Shown: positions 17,810-27,126 of the stretch, one piece after another
Position numbering within the stretch: the first letter of the stretch is position 1
How the letters are laid out: every line of letters begins with the position of its first letter
Assembly: GCF_024105735.1 (NCBI RefSeq)
Contig: NZ_JAAAML010000002.1
Location: 1,053,156 to 1,117,155, forward strand
DNA length: 64,000 bases
From: Parahoeflea alexandrii
GTDB lineage: Bacteria > Pseudomonadota > Alphaproteobacteria > Rhizobiales > Rhizobiaceae
Direction: 5' to 3'
The notes under the pieces: model-generated
Databases searched by the model: none
The model's input: only the letters and a program-made list of their open reading frames with translations
What the model was told of the DNA's origin: nothing
Made by a program: the position numbers and the translations under genes

Positions 17810-18808
17810 TCAGTTAAGCGCGACACGAGGCGGGTCGGAGAGCAAGTCGGCCGTTTGCTGCTTTGTCGCCACCACGCCCGGGCGCTTGCGCGCGACCACC
17901 AGCAGACCCGAAATCACCTCGGTGCCGTCCCGCCGGATCGGCTCCCGCGACAGTCGACGGATGTCGAGGCCATGCTGCTCGAGCAGGCCACGCAGATAGG
18001 GTTCGCCGTGGCAGTAGCGCAGCGAAGGTTGCAACAGCCAATCGCAATCCTCCGGGCCGGCTTCCAGCGAAAAGGCCATCAGTCCTCCGGCTGCGACGAG
18101 GTTCGCCGCCACCTGGATGACTGGCGCGAGGTTGCCGAAATAGGCAAACACGTCCGCTGCGGCGACAAGCTCGGCCGGTTCCGCGCCCGGAAGTCGCGCA
18201 GCGGCGATCCCCTTCAGGATGTCGGCCTGACCGAGCCGGTCGTACAGACCCTTCTCTCCGGCCTTAGCCAGCATGCCCTGCGACAGATCATAGCCTTCGA
18301 GCCAGGAGGTCATGCGCCGGATCCGTTCGCCGAACAGGCCGGTACCGCAGCCCAGGTCGATCACCCTGGCGAACTGGGTCTCGTTGCCGGCAGTTTCGCC
18401 GAGCAGGGCGGTCAGACGTTCCGGCACGCAATAGCCGAGATCTTCCAGAAGGGCTGTATCGAAACGGTCGGAATAGCCGTCGAACAGCGCTTCGACATAT
18501 TCTGAGGGCGGGGTCGACGGCATCTCCGCCTGGCCGGTCAGCGACAGCTTCAGGCTTGCGCCGAAAATGTCCGTTGGCGAAAGCGTGAGCACCTTGCGCC
18601 ATGCATCGGCAGCCCCCGCGTGATCGCCGGACTTTTCGAGGTAGCCGCCAAGCTGGTGCCAGCCCGCGGCCCAGTGCGGCGCAAGTTCAAGCGCCTGTGA
18701 CTGCAGATCGGCTGCAGCAGCCAGATCGCCGGATTCCGCGTACAGACGGGCGTAGTGAGCGCGGCGATCGGCAGTCAGATCGCCAGAGGAAAGCTGGTAG
18801 GATGTCAT
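17810..18808 (-). CDS. TPR-containing class I SAM-dependent methyltransferase
   Basis: 332 aa. The N-terminal third holds two tetratricopeptide-like repeats (LYAESGDLAAAADLQSQALE and LGGYLEKSGDHAGAADAWRK). It is followed by a Rossmann methyltransferase domain with SAM motif I VIDLGCGTGLFGERIR, YDLSQGMLAKA, and a motif IV region AADVFAYFGNL. The substrate is not evident. It sits between the repair helicase (174 bp downstream, same strand) and the divergent exonuclease/ligase pair, so it may be a member of, or simply share a transcript with, the repair cluster. Confidence 0.88.
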   Translation of the reverse strand: MTSYQLSSGDLTADRRAHYARLYAESGDLAAAADLQSQALELAPHWAAGWHQLGGYLEKSGDHAGAADAWRKVLTLSPTDIFGASLKLSLTGQAEMPSTPPSEYVEALFDGYSDRFDTALLEDLGYCVPERLTALLGETAGNETQFARVIDLGCGTGLFGERIRRMTSWLEGYDLSQGMLAKAGEKGLYDRLGQADILKGIAAARLPGAEPAELVAAADVFAYFGNLAPVIQVAANLVAAGGLMAFSLEAGPEDCDWLLQPSLRYCHGEPYLRGLLEQHGLDIRRLSREPIRRDGTEVISGLLVVARKRPGVVATKQQTADLLSDPPRVALN

Positions 18809-18908
18809 GTGTGTGGACCAAACAGGAACCGTTGATGGAGCCTATGCGTTGGCCGCGCAGAATACGCAAGCCCTTTTGCAAGTCACGCAGCCGCCCTAAT
18901 TGATTGGC

Positions 18909-19925
18909 ATGAAAATGAAACCTGAAGATCTGCTGATCCCCCGCCGCGAAGGGCTCTATTGCCCGCCGGGGGATTTCTTCATTGATCCGGTGCGCGGCGT
19001 CGATCGGGCGCTGATCACTCATGGCCATGCCGACCATGCCCGCGCCGGTCACGGCCATGTGCTGGCGACGGCGGAAACGCTCGACATCATGGCGATCCGC
19101 TATGGTGCCGACCACGCTGGCGCCACCCAGCCGGCGGGCCTGGGCGAGGTGATCCGGATCGGGGACGTGACCGTGACATTTCATCCCGCCGGCCATGTCC
19201 TGGGATCGGCCCAGATCGCCGTCGAGAGGGAGGGAATGCGCATTGTCGCTTCGGGGGACTACAAGCCAAGACCGGATCCCACCTGCGCCACGTTCGAGCC
19301 GGTCGCCTGTGATGTCTTCATCACTGAAGCGACCTTTGCGCTGCCGGTATTCCGGCACCCGATCGCGGCTGACGAAATCGGCCGGCTGCTGCGTTCGGTC
19401 TCGCGCAATCCCGAGCGCGCCCATCTGGTCGGCGTCTATTCGCTGGGCAAGGCGCAACGCGTCATCCGCCTCATCCGTGACGCAGGCTATCACCAGCCGC
19501 TCTATATCCACGGCGCGCTTCAAAAACTATGCGACTATTACGAAAGCCAGGGCATCGGGCTCGGCGATTTGCGTCCGGCGACCGTCGCCGCCGGTGCCAA
19601 GGGCGATTTCGCCGGTGCCATCGTTCTCGGCCCGCCCTCGGCTTTTGGCGAAAAGTGGGCGCGCCGCTTCCCCGATCCCCTGGTCAGCTTCGCTTCCGGC
19701 TGGATGCAGGTCAGGGCGCGTGCCCGCCAGCGCGGCGTCGAACTGCCGTTGGTGATCTCCGATCATGCCGACTGGGACGAGCTTGCCGAAACTATCAAGA
19801 CCGTGGCGCCGGGCGAGGTCTGGGTCACCCACGGCCGCGAGGAGGCGCTGGTGCGCTGGTGTGCCATGCAGGGTATCCCCGCCAGGCCGCTGCATCTGGT
19901 CGGCTATGAAGATGAGGGGGATTGA
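18909..19925 (+). CDS. ligase-associated DNA damage response exonuclease (MBL/beta-CASP fold)
   Basis: About 338 aa metallo-beta-lactamase-fold nuclease. The metal motif is THGHADHARAGH near residue 37; further ligand regions are HPAGHVLGSAQI and ASGDYKPRPDPT; the beta-CASP-like end has ISDHADWDEL and VWVTHGREEALVRW. ATG 18909 is preferred; a TTG at 18900 and an ATG at 18915 are also in frame. Its stop is 3 bp before the ligase start, a tight two-gene unit divergent from the methyltransferase gene. By family it trims DNA ends before sealing. Confidence 0.92.
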   Translation: MKMKPEDLLIPRREGLYCPPGDFFIDPVRGVDRALITHGHADHARAGHGHVLATAETLDIMAIRYGADHAGATQPAGLGEVIRIGDVTVTFHPAGHVLGSAQIAVEREGMRIVASGDYKPRPDPTCATFEPVACDVFITEATFALPVFRHPIAADEIGRLLRSVSRNPERAHLVGVYSLGKAQRVIRLIRDAGYHQPLYIHGALQKLCDYYESQGIGLGDLRPATVAAGAKGDFAGAIVLGPPSAFGEKWARRFPDPLVSFASGWMQVRARARQRGVELPLVISDHADWDELAETIKTVAPGEVWVTHGREEALVRWCAMQGIPARPLHLVGYEDEGD

Positions 19926-19928
19926 GCC

Positions 19929-21542
19929 GTGAACCGCTTCGCCGATCTTCTCGACATGCTGGCGTTTACGCCCTCGCGCAATGCCAAACTCTCGCTACTG
20001 CAGGACTATTTCCGCAGAGTCCCCGATCCCGAACGCGGCTATGCGCTCGCCGCCATCGCCCGCGATCTCGACATCCCGGCGGTCAAGCCGGCGCAACTGC
20101 GTGAACTGATCTCGTCGCGCATGGATCCTGAACTCTTCGGCTATTCCTACGATTATGTCGGCGACCTGGCCGAAACCATCGCCCTGGCCTGGCCTGAAAA
20201 GGCGGTCTCTCGTCCGGGCCGCAATGACGCACCGGGACTGGCCGAGGTGGTCGAGACCCTGCAGGCCTCCTCGCGCCGCGAAGGCCCCGGCCTCGTCGAG
20301 GCTTGGCTCGACCGGCTCGATCCGCCGGGCCGCTATGCGCTTCTCAAACTGGTCACCGGCGGGTTCCGCATGGGACTTTCGAGCCGGTTGATCAAGCAGG
20401 CGCTGGCCGCATTCGGCAAGGTCGAGGTCAACGAGATCGAGGAATTGTGGCACGGTCTGAGCGCGCCCTATGCCGATCTGTTTGCCTGGCTCGAGGGATC
20501 AGGTCCGAAACCGGTCAATGCCGGCGCCGCGCCGTTCCGCCCGGTGATGCTCTCGCACGCCATTGAGGACAGGGATTTCGAGAAACTCGATCCGGCGGAT
20601 TTCACCGCGGAATGGAAATGGGATGGCATCCGCGTCCAGGCGGCCTCCGAACGCGGCATCAGCCGGCTCTACACCCGCACCGGCGACGATATCTCGGCGG
20701 CATTTCCCGATCTTGTTGATGCCATCGCCTTCGACGGCGCACTCGATGGCGAACTGCTGGTGGCGCGTTCCGCCGGCGGTCACATCGAGACCGGCAGCTT
20801 CTCCGATCTGCAGCAGCGCCTCAACCGCAAGACTGTAACAGCACGGCAGCTGCGCGATCATCCGGCCTTCTTCCGCGCCTATGACCTGCTGCAGGATGGC
20901 GAAGAGGATCTTCGCTCGAAACCTTTTATCGAGCGCCGCACCCGCCTCGAAAGCTTTGTTGCCGGATTGAACCCGGAACGTTTCGACTGCTCCGCGATGC
21001 TGGCATTCGACAGCTGGGATGACCTTGCCGCTCTCCGGGCCGATCCGCCTTACCCGGTAATCGAAGGGGTGATGATCAAGCGCAAGTCGGCGCCTTATCT
21101 GCCCGGCAGGCCGAAGGGCGAGTGGTTCAAGTGGAAACGCGACCCCTTCCTGATCGACGCGGTGCTGATGTACGCCCAGCGCGGCCACGGCAAACGTTCG
21201 GGCTTCTACTCCGACTACACCTTCGGTGTGTGGCGCGAGCCGGGCGAGCTTGTGCCCGTCGGCAAGGCTTATTTCGGCTTCACGGACGAGGAACTCCTCG
21301 AGATCGACAAATATGTCCGCAACAACACCATCGAGCGTTTCGGTCCGGTCCGCTCGGTGCGCGCCGCGGCAGACAAGGGGCTCGTCTTCGAGGTTGCGTT
21401 CGAGGGGATTGCCCGCTCGTCCCGTCACAAGTCCGGCGTCGCCATGCGGTTTCCGCGCATCAACCGCCTGCGCTGGGACAAGCCTCCGGGCGAAGCCGAC
21501 AGGCTGGAAACGCTCGAGCGCATGATCGACGGCATCGAATGA
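19929..21542 (+). CDS. ATP-dependent DNA ligase of the damage-response cluster (LigC-like)
   Basis: 537 aa from GTG 19929. The adenylation motif is EWKWDGIRVQ with nucleotidyl Lys230; further motifs are GELLVAR, RAYDLLQDGEEDLRSKP, EGVMIKRKSAPYLPGR and WFKWKRDP. An N-terminal helical DNA-binding domain (about 1-190) precedes the catalytic core, and an OB-fold follows. It lies 3 bp after the exonuclease gene. Together with PdeM and the helicase it makes the complete bacterial ligase-associated set linked to survival of DNA crosslink damage. It is separate from the replicative NAD-dependent LigA. Confidence 0.95.
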   Translation: MNRFADLLDMLAFTPSRNAKLSLLQDYFRRVPDPERGYALAAIARDLDIPAVKPAQLRELISSRMDPELFGYSYDYVGDLAETIALAWPEKAVSRPGRNDAPGLAEVVETLQASSRREGPGLVEAWLDRLDPPGRYALLKLVTGGFRMGLSSRLIKQALAAFGKVEVNEIEELWHGLSAPYADLFAWLEGSGPKPVNAGAAPFRPVMLSHAIEDRDFEKLDPADFTAEWKWDGIRVQAASERGISRLYTRTGDDISAAFPDLVDAIAFDGALDGELLVARSAGGHIETGSFSDLQQRLNRKTVTARQLRDHPAFFRAYDLLQDGEEDLRSKPFIERRTRLESFVAGLNPERFDCSAMLAFDSWDDLAALRADPPYPVIEGVMIKRKSAPYLPGRPKGEWFKWKRDPFLIDAVLMYAQRGHGKRSGFYSDYTFGVWREPGELVPVGKAYFGFTDEELLEIDKYVRNNTIERFGPVRSVRAAADKGLVFEVAFEGIARSSRHKSGVAMRFPRINRLRWDKPPGEADRLETLERMIDGIE

Positions 21543-21605
21543 CGGTATTGCCCGCGGCCTCTACCGTGCTTATGTGAAGGCCGACGAAACACGGGAATCG
21601 CCGGC

Positions 21606-21872
21606 ATGAGCAATGGTCTGACACGCTTTCTGGGTGATACGCCCGGTCGTACGGCACTCAAGCTGCTGGTGGCCTCTTTCGTGGTCGGCGTCGTCATGGC
21701 GGCCTTCAACTGGTATCCGGTCGATATCCTCTACATCGTTCGCGATTTTCTGGTGAACCTGTGGGAAACCGGCTTTGCCGCGCTCGGCCGTTTCGGCGGC
21801 TATCTCGTGCTTGGCGCCGGTGTCGTGATCCCGGTCTTCATCATCATGCGGCTGCTCAGCCTGCGCAGATAG
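21606..21872 (+). CDS. small two-span membrane protein, DUF6460-like
   Basis: 88 aa with two hydrophobic segments (about residues 21-38 and 60-84) and a short basic C-terminus LLSLRR. It has the pattern of the rhizobial DUF6460 family (FLGDTPGRTALKLLVASFVVG). It is 63 bp downstream of the ligase and faces the histone deacetylase-like gene with a 9-bp gap. No function can be assigned. Confidence 0.75.
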   Translation: MSNGLTRFLGDTPGRTALKLLVASFVVGVVMAAFNWYPVDILYIVRDFLVNLWETGFAALGRFGGYLVLGAGVVIPVFIIMRLLSLRR

Positions 21873-21881
21873 CGCCCGCTC

Positions 21882-22787
21882 TCAGACGAATTCGGACGCA
21901 GCCTCGAAGGTCATGAGATGCCGCCGGGCGACGGCGTCGACGTCGCGGCTGTAGCCGCCGCCAAGAACTGACGCCACCGGGATGCCTCGTTGCCTGAAAA
22001 ACGAGAAAACCCGCCGGTCGCGGTGCTTCAGCCCCCGGTCTGTCAGTGACAGCCGCCCGAGCCGGTCGTGTTCATGCGGATCGACGCCTGCATTGTAGAA
22101 CACCAGGTCGGGCGAGAAGTTGTCGATGCTGCGCGGCAGCAGCCAGTCAAGCGTTTCAAGATAGGCCTCGTCGCGTACCCCGTCCGGCAGCGCCACGTCG
22201 ACCGACGAGGTCTGCTTGCGCACCGGGTAGTTCTTCTCGCTGTGCATCGACACGGTGCGGATGGCGTCGATGCCGGCGCAGATCTCCGCTGTGCCGTCGC
22301 CCTGGTGTACATCGAGATCGACGACCAGGACACGGCCCACCTCGCCATCGGCGAGCAGCAGAAGCGCGGCCACCGCCACATCGTTGAAGGTGCAGAAGCC
22401 GGCCCCTTGCGCCCGCCGCGCATGATGGCTGCCGCCAGCCGTATTGCAGGCAATGCCGCCATGGAGAGCCAGCCGTGCCGCCATCACCGTGCCGGCGGTG
22501 GCGAGCCGCGCGCGCAGGCTCACCCGTTCATTGACCGGAAACCCGATCTCGCGCTCGATCGGCAACGGGACCTTGCAGGCCAGCACCTGATCCACATAGC
22601 CGCGTTCATGGGCAAGCGACAGCCATGCCGCAGACGCCGGCGCCGGTGCGTGAAAGACAGAACGTGATCCCGTGTCGCTGTCCCGGATCAGCTCCATCAG
22701 CCGTGTGTACTTGCCCATCGGAAACCGATGGCCAGGGTCGAAATTGGCATCATAGTCTGGGGCGTGGACAATCGGCAGCAGAGGCAT
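21882..22787 (-). CDS. histone deacetylase family protein
   Basis: 301 aa, the compact size of bacterial class IV/HDAC-like amidohydrolases. The Zn and active-site signatures are GGSHHARRAQGAGFCTFND (catalytic His pair), VVDLDVHQGDGTAEI (Asp-X-His Zn ligands) and NAGVDPHEHDRLGRL (third ligand region), with a C-terminal GGGYSRDVD. It probably removes acetyl groups from lysines, polyamines or another N-acetyl substrate. It is monocistronic, divergent from the MATE gene. Confidence 0.93.
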   Translation of the reverse strand: MPLLPIVHAPDYDANFDPGHRFPMGKYTRLMELIRDSDTGSRSVFHAPAPASAAWLSLAHERGYVDQVLACKVPLPIEREIGFPVNERVSLRARLATAGTVMAARLALHGGIACNTAGGSHHARRAQGAGFCTFNDVAVAALLLLADGEVGRVLVVDLDVHQGDGTAEICAGIDAIRTVSMHSEKNYPVRKQTSSVDVALPDGVRDEAYLETLDWLLPRSIDNFSPDLVFYNAGVDPHEHDRLGRLSLTDRGLKHRDRRVFSFFRQRGIPVASVLGGGYSRDVDAVARRHLMTFEAASEFV

Positions 22788-22963
22788 GGCTTCTTATGCC
22801 CGGGGCTGCGCCAATCGTCCATCGGGAGCGTCGCGGCATTTCGCCCCCTTCCGATTCATCAAAAGCATTGATGCCGTGTGATGCGTGCGGCCCTTTACAG
22901 CAGGATCGAACTCGAACAGGAAAGAGACATCTATTCCCGCTGGGTTTGCGCCGCTTGTCAGAT

Positions 22964-24316
22964 ATGCTTCTCAAAACCGATGTCCTGCCGCCGGAAGGTC
23001 GTGCTTTCGAGGTGACCAACCGCATGGTGTTTGCCATCGCGGTGCCGATGACGCTGGCCTTTCTGACCACCCCGCTTCTGGGACTGGTGGATACCGCCGT
23101 GGTCGGACGGTTGGGCGATGCGGCGTTGCTGGGTGGCCTGGCGATCGCGGCGATCCTGTTTGATCTGGTGTTCACCACCTTCAACTTCCTGCGCTCGGCC
23201 ACCACCGGCCTGGTCGCCCAGGCCATGGGGCGGGGTTATCCGACGGAAGAACAGGCCGTTTTCTGGCGGTCGCTGATGATCTCCGTCGTCGCCGGTTTGC
23301 TGATTATTGCGGCCACGCCGCTGCTTCTGGCTGCAGGGCTGGCTTTCATGGGCGCCCAGGGCGAGGTGGCGGCGGCCGCCTCGACCTATCTGGTCATACG
23401 CGCTCTCTCGGCTCCCGCGGCTCTGGCCAACTACGCCATCCTTGGCTATGTGCTCGGCCGCGGCATGGGCGGAACCGGCCTGCTGCTGCAATCGGTCATC
23501 AACGGCACCAACATCATCCTGTCGATATGGTTCGGACTGGGGCTGGGCTACGGCCTTGAAGGCGTTGCTCTGGCCACGGTGATCGCCGAGTTCACCGGTT
23601 GCGCCATGGGTTTCCTGGTCATTCGGCGGAGGTTTGACCGCGCCCACAGCCCATCTTGGAAGCAGATCATCGACCGGCCGGCGGTCATGCGGCTGATGGC
23701 GCTCAACGGTGACATCATGATCCGCTCCTTTGCGCTCATCGCGGCCTTTGCCTGGTTCACCCGGCAGGGCACCGGTTTTGGCGAAACCACCCTGGCCGCC
23801 AATGCCATCCTGATGAATTTCTTCATGGTCGCGGGCTATTATCTCGACGGTTTTGCCACCGCCGCCGAGCAGCTCGCCGGCCGGGCCATCGGCGCCCGCC
23901 ACCGTCCGGCTTTCGACAAGGCCGTTCGCCTGACGGTGTTCTGGGGCTTCGCGCTTGCCGGGTTCACGACAGTGTTTTTCCTGATATTCGGAAATGCCGT
24001 CATCGGCCTGATGACGACCCTCGAACCGGTTCGGCTGGAGGCAGGCGCCTATCTGTTCTGGGCGGCGCTGACGGCGCTTTCGGGCGTGCTCGCCTTCGAG
24101 ATGGACGGTGTCTTCATTGGCGCCACATGGTCGCGCGACATGCGCAACATGATGCTTTTGTCCCTTGCCCTGTTTATCGGCCTGTCGATCGTCTTCACCC
24201 AGGTCTGGGGCAATCTGGGTCTCTGGATCTCGCTCAACATCTTCCTGATGGCGCGGGGCTTCACCCTGATGGCGCTGCTGCCGCGACGCAGCAACACGGC
24301 TTTCGGCCCCGCCTGA
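22964..24316 (+). CDS. MATE family efflux transporter
   Basis: 450 aa, twelve membrane segments in two repeated halves, resembling the DinF branch. Characteristic stretches are TPLLGLVDTAVVGRLGDAAL, NFLRSATTGLVAQAMGRG and YLDGFATAAEQLAGRAIGA. ATG 22964 is chosen because the hydrophobic MATE core starts at once after it; the frame is open upstream but that part is not protein-like. It probably exports cationic compounds by exchange with H+ or Na+. Its stop lies 2 bp from the convergent pyrD stop. Confidence 0.93.
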   Translation: MLLKTDVLPPEGRAFEVTNRMVFAIAVPMTLAFLTTPLLGLVDTAVVGRLGDAALLGGLAIAAILFDLVFTTFNFLRSATTGLVAQAMGRGYPTEEQAVFWRSLMISVVAGLLIIAATPLLLAAGLAFMGAQGEVAAAASTYLVIRALSAPAALANYAILGYVLGRGMGGTGLLLQSVINGTNIILSIWFGLGLGYGLEGVALATVIAEFTGCAMGFLVIRRRFDRAHSPSWKQIIDRPAVMRLMALNGDIMIRSFALIAAFAWFTRQGTGFGETTLAANAILMNFFMVAGYYLDGFATAAEQLAGRAIGARHRPAFDKAVRLTVFWGFALAGFTTVFFLIFGNAVIGLMTTLEPVRLEAGAYLFWAALTALSGVLAFEMDGVFIGATWSRDMRNMMLLSLALFIGLSIVFTQVWGNLGLWISLNIFLMARGFTLMALLPRRSNTAFGPA

Positions 24317-24318
24317 TC

Positions 24319-25398
24319 CTATTCCGGAATGGCCATTCCGGCGTAGTGGCCGGTTCTGCTGTCACGCAGGTCCGAGATGCATTTGAGGTTTTCATGGTCG
24401 CAGAGGCGGGAGAGGCCGCGCAAGATCCGCCCCGGCAGCATAGGACCGCCATAGATGAAGCCGGTGTAGAGCTGAACCAGGTCAGCGCCGGCGCGTATCT
24501 TTTCCGCGGCCGTCTCGGCACTGTCGATCCCGCCAACGCCGATCAGCGGCATGTCGGTCCCGAGCTTCTGCCGCATCTTGGCAAGCACGATGGTCGAGCG
24601 CGCAAACATCGGGCGTCCCGACAATCCACCCGATTCGTCACGCTTCGGGTCCGCGGACAGGCCGTTGCGCGACAGCGTCGTGTTCGAGATGATCACGCCG
24701 TCGAGCCGGTGCGTCAGGCATTCGGCCGCGATGTCGTCGAGATCGGGCTCGGTCAGATCCGGCGCGATCTTGAGGAACACCGGAATCCGCCTTGCCTTCC
24801 GGTCGCGTTCGGCCAGCACCCGGCCCATGAGTTCGGAAAGGGCCTCTCGGGTCTGCAGGTTGCGCAGCCCCGGTGTGTTTGGTGAGGAGATGTTGACGGT
24901 GAAATAGTCGGCGACATCTGCGAACAGATCAATGCCGGCGACATAATCCCCGGCGCGGTCGTCACTGTCCTTGTTGGCGCCTATGTTGATACCGAGAATG
25001 CCGTCACGCGGGCGTGCCGTTATCCGCGCATGTGCTGTCGCGTGTCCCTGGTTGTTGAAGCCCAGCCGGTTGATCACGGCATGGTCCTTGACCAGCCGGA
25101 AGATCCGCGGTCTCGGATTTCCCTGTTGCGGCTTCGGTGTCAGCGTTCCGATCTCGGCATATCCGAACCCGAGGCGCATGAGCTCATTGGGCACCTCCGC
25201 GTTCTTGTCAAATCCGGCGGCCATGCCCAGCGGGTTGGGGAAGGCCAGTCCTGCGACGTTGACCGAAAGCCGCGGGTCAAGGTTGGCCCGGCAGCCTGGC
25301 ACCAGCCCGCTCTTGAGCGCCGTGATCGAAAGTCCGTGCGCGGTTTCCGGATCGAGCTTGAAAAGCGCACCCCGTGCAATTCCGTCAATCAGGCTCAT
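24319..25398 (-). CDS. pyrD: dihydroorotate dehydrogenase (quinone), class 2
   Basis: 359 aa enzyme that oxidises dihydroorotate to orotate with quinone in pyrimidine synthesis. It has the membrane-associating N-terminal helix of class 2 (FKLDPETAHGLSI), FMN-site segments AAGFDKNAEVPNELM, the catalytic Ser in NISSPNTPGLRN, and SNTTLSRNGL and VGGIDSAETAAEKIRAGA. ATG 25398 overlaps the stop of the DUF952 gene (TGATG), indicating coupling; a GTG one codon upstream is possible. It converges on the MATE gene. Confidence 0.96.
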   Translation of the reverse strand: MSLIDGIARGALFKLDPETAHGLSITALKSGLVPGCRANLDPRLSVNVAGLAFPNPLGMAAGFDKNAEVPNELMRLGFGYAEIGTLTPKPQQGNPRPRIFRLVKDHAVINRLGFNNQGHATAHARITARPRDGILGINIGANKDSDDRAGDYVAGIDLFADVADYFTVNISSPNTPGLRNLQTREALSELMGRVLAERDRKARRIPVFLKIAPDLTEPDLDDIAAECLTHRLDGVIISNTTLSRNGLSADPKRDESGGLSGRPMFARSTIVLAKMRQKLGTDMPLIGVGGIDSAETAAEKIRAGADLVQLYTGFIYGGPMLPGRILRGLSRLCDHENLKCISDLRDSRTGHYAGMAIPE

Positions 25399-25745
25399 CA
25401 CGACTCCATGTCCGGAAACTCGTGGGCGCCGTCAGGTCCGAGCGGCAGCGGCTTGACCCATTTGACCGCCGACAACGGCATGTCGGCGTACAGGTGCGGG
25501 AAAAGCGCCCCGCCGCGGGATGTCTCGAACACCAGCTTTTCGCCCAATGCGCTGGCATCGACAGCAACCAGCAGCAGGTTTTCCTGACCGCTGAAGTGTT
25601 TTTGTGCGGTTTCGATCGCCTGGTCTCGCGTGGAAAAGTGAATGAAACCGTCCGCCAGATCGACGGGTGCGCCTGTGAACCGGCCTTCGGCTTCCGCAGC
25701 GCGCCAAAGCGTTTCGGGCGTGATCTTGTAGATGGTCGCATGCAT
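25398..25745 (-). CDS. DUF952 family protein
   Basis: 115 aa from ATG 25745 (MHATIYKITPETLW), chosen because family members start at this point and the upstream in-frame extension is not conserved-looking. Family-like segments are GFIHFSTRDQAIETAQKHF, LLLVAVDASALGEKLVFE, and FPHLYADMPLSAVKWV with the terminal LPLGPDG. The conserved His/Ser core suggests a small enzyme-like fold, but the function is unknown. It is coupled to pyrD by stop/start overlap. Confidence 0.88.
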   Translation of the reverse strand: MHATIYKITPETLWRAAEAEGRFTGAPVDLADGFIHFSTRDQAIETAQKHFSGQENLLLVAVDASALGEKLVFETSRGGALFPHLYADMPLSAVKWVKPLPLGPDGAHEFPDMES

Positions 25746-25868
25746 TGTGGTGCGTCTCGCTTTCCCGCTGTTGCGCCTGGAAACCCGTTTTGGGCGGGCC
25801 CACCGGGTCCACTTCTCGATTTCGTCTTTATTGCGTGTCATCACATACAGAAACAGGAGTGTGCCGTC

Positions 25869-26312
25869 ATGACCCGTTTTGCAATTCTCACCGCTTCCGT
25901 TCTCGCCCTGCCGATCGCAGCTGCGGCTTATGCCCAGGAACCGGGTTCAAGCCGTTATACACTCGAAAGGACCGAGAACGGATTTGTCCGGCTCGACACC
26001 CGGACCGGTGAGATGTCGATCTGCACCGAAAAGACCGGCCAGCTTGTCTGCCGGCTGGCCGCCGATGAACGCCGGGCGTTCGAGGAAAGCCTCTCGGACC
26101 TGTCTGCGCGTGTTGAAGCACTTGAGAAGCGGCTCGACCTGGTGGCGCCCACGGAGCAAGATCCTGGCATTCCCGACGAGGCTGAACTCGACCGTGCCTT
26201 GAATGCGATGGAAAAGATGATGCGCCGGTTCTTCGAAATGGTCGAAGAACTTGAGAAGGAATTCGAGGACAAGCCGAAGATACCCCTGGAACCGATCCCG
26301 GATCGGACCTGA
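25869..26312 (+). CDS. secreted coiled-coil hypothetical protein
   Basis: 147 aa. It has a clear signal peptide (about residues 1-22, TASVLALPIAAAAYAQ), a short conserved-looking region with two cysteines (MSICTEKTGQLVCRL), then a coiled coil (about 60-85) and an acidic helical tail. ATG 25869 follows an AGGAGTG ribosome binding site. It stands alone upstream of the response regulator. The family is not recognised beyond being typical of rhizobial periplasmic proteins; the function is unknown. Confidence 0.75.
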   Translation: MTRFAILTASVLALPIAAAAYAQEPGSSRYTLERTENGFVRLDTRTGEMSICTEKTGQLVCRLAADERRAFEESLSDLSARVEALEKRLDLVAPTEQDPGIPDEAELDRALNAMEKMMRRFFEMVEELEKEFEDKPKIPLEPIPDRT

Positions 26313-26460
26313 GCGCCGATACACCTTGGAGTCTGCCTGCGTTTGGAGCATCATCTCGCCCGTGCTATTGCGCGAGGGCTTAGCGCGCCGCTAGAGTGAT
26401 TTGCCCAAGCCGGCTTCATGCCGGTTTGCAGCGGCAGCGCGATCGGGAGGGGGAGAGTGC

Positions 26461-27117
26461 ATGGCGCAGATGACATTCATTATTGCGGACGATCATCCGT
26501 TGTTCCGGGGTGCCATGCGGCAGGCCCTGGAGGGGATTGATGCAAACATTGAAATTCTCGAGGCCGGGGATCTGGAAAGCGCACGCAAGAAAGCCGGCGA
26601 CCACCCGGAAGCCGATCTCATTCTTCTTGACCTGACCATGCCAGGCGTCTCGGGCCTGTCCGGCCTGATTGCCTTTCGCGCCGAGTTTTCAAGCCTTCCG
26701 GTGGTGGTCGTCTCTGCCACCGATGATGTCTCCACAATGCGCAGGGCACTCGAACTCGGCGCATCCGGTTTCATCTCCAAATCCGCCAGCATCGATGAAA
26801 TCCGGGAAGGCGCGCGCACCGTTCTCGGTGGCGGGATCTGGACGCCGCCGGACGTTGATCTGGGATCCGAGCACGATCAGGAGATCGCCAGCCTGATCGC
26901 CCGCATCCAGACCCTGACACCGCAGCAGGGACGGGTCCTTGGCATGCTCGCCGAAGGCCTGCTCAACAAGCAGATTGCCTATGAGCTCGGCGTCTCCGAA
27001 GCCACGATCAAGGCCCATGTGTCCGCCGTTCTGCAGAAGCTCGGCGTCGACAGCCGCACCCAGGCTGTGATCCAGCTTTCGAAGATCGGCGCCGAGGTTC
27101 TCAGTCAGGGCGACTGA
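26461..27117 (+). CDS. NarL/LuxR-family response regulator (CrbR-like)
   Basis: 218 aa. The receiver domain has the acidic pair in IIADDHPLFRG, phospho-acceptor Asp57 in LILLDLTMPGVSG and the conserved Lys in FISKSAS. The C-terminal LuxR helix-turn-helix reads LTPQQGRVLGMLAEGLLNKQ and SEATIKAHVSAVLQKLGV. ATG 26461 follows the purine-rich GGGAGGGGGAGAG. It converges, 9 bp apart, on the transporter-kinase hybrid, which is its probable partner. This arrangement recalls CrbS/CrbR, which controls acetyl-CoA synthetase in gammaproteobacteria. Confidence 0.93.
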   Translation: MAQMTFIIADDHPLFRGAMRQALEGIDANIEILEAGDLESARKKAGDHPEADLILLDLTMPGVSGLSGLIAFRAEFSSLPVVVVSATDDVSTMRRALELGASGFISKSASIDEIREGARTVLGGGIWTPPDVDLGSEHDQEIASLIARIQTLTPQQGRVLGMLAEGLLNKQIAYELGVSEATIKAHVSAVLQKLGVDSRTQAVIQLSKIGAEVLSQGD

Positions 27118-27126
27118 GCGCACCGG

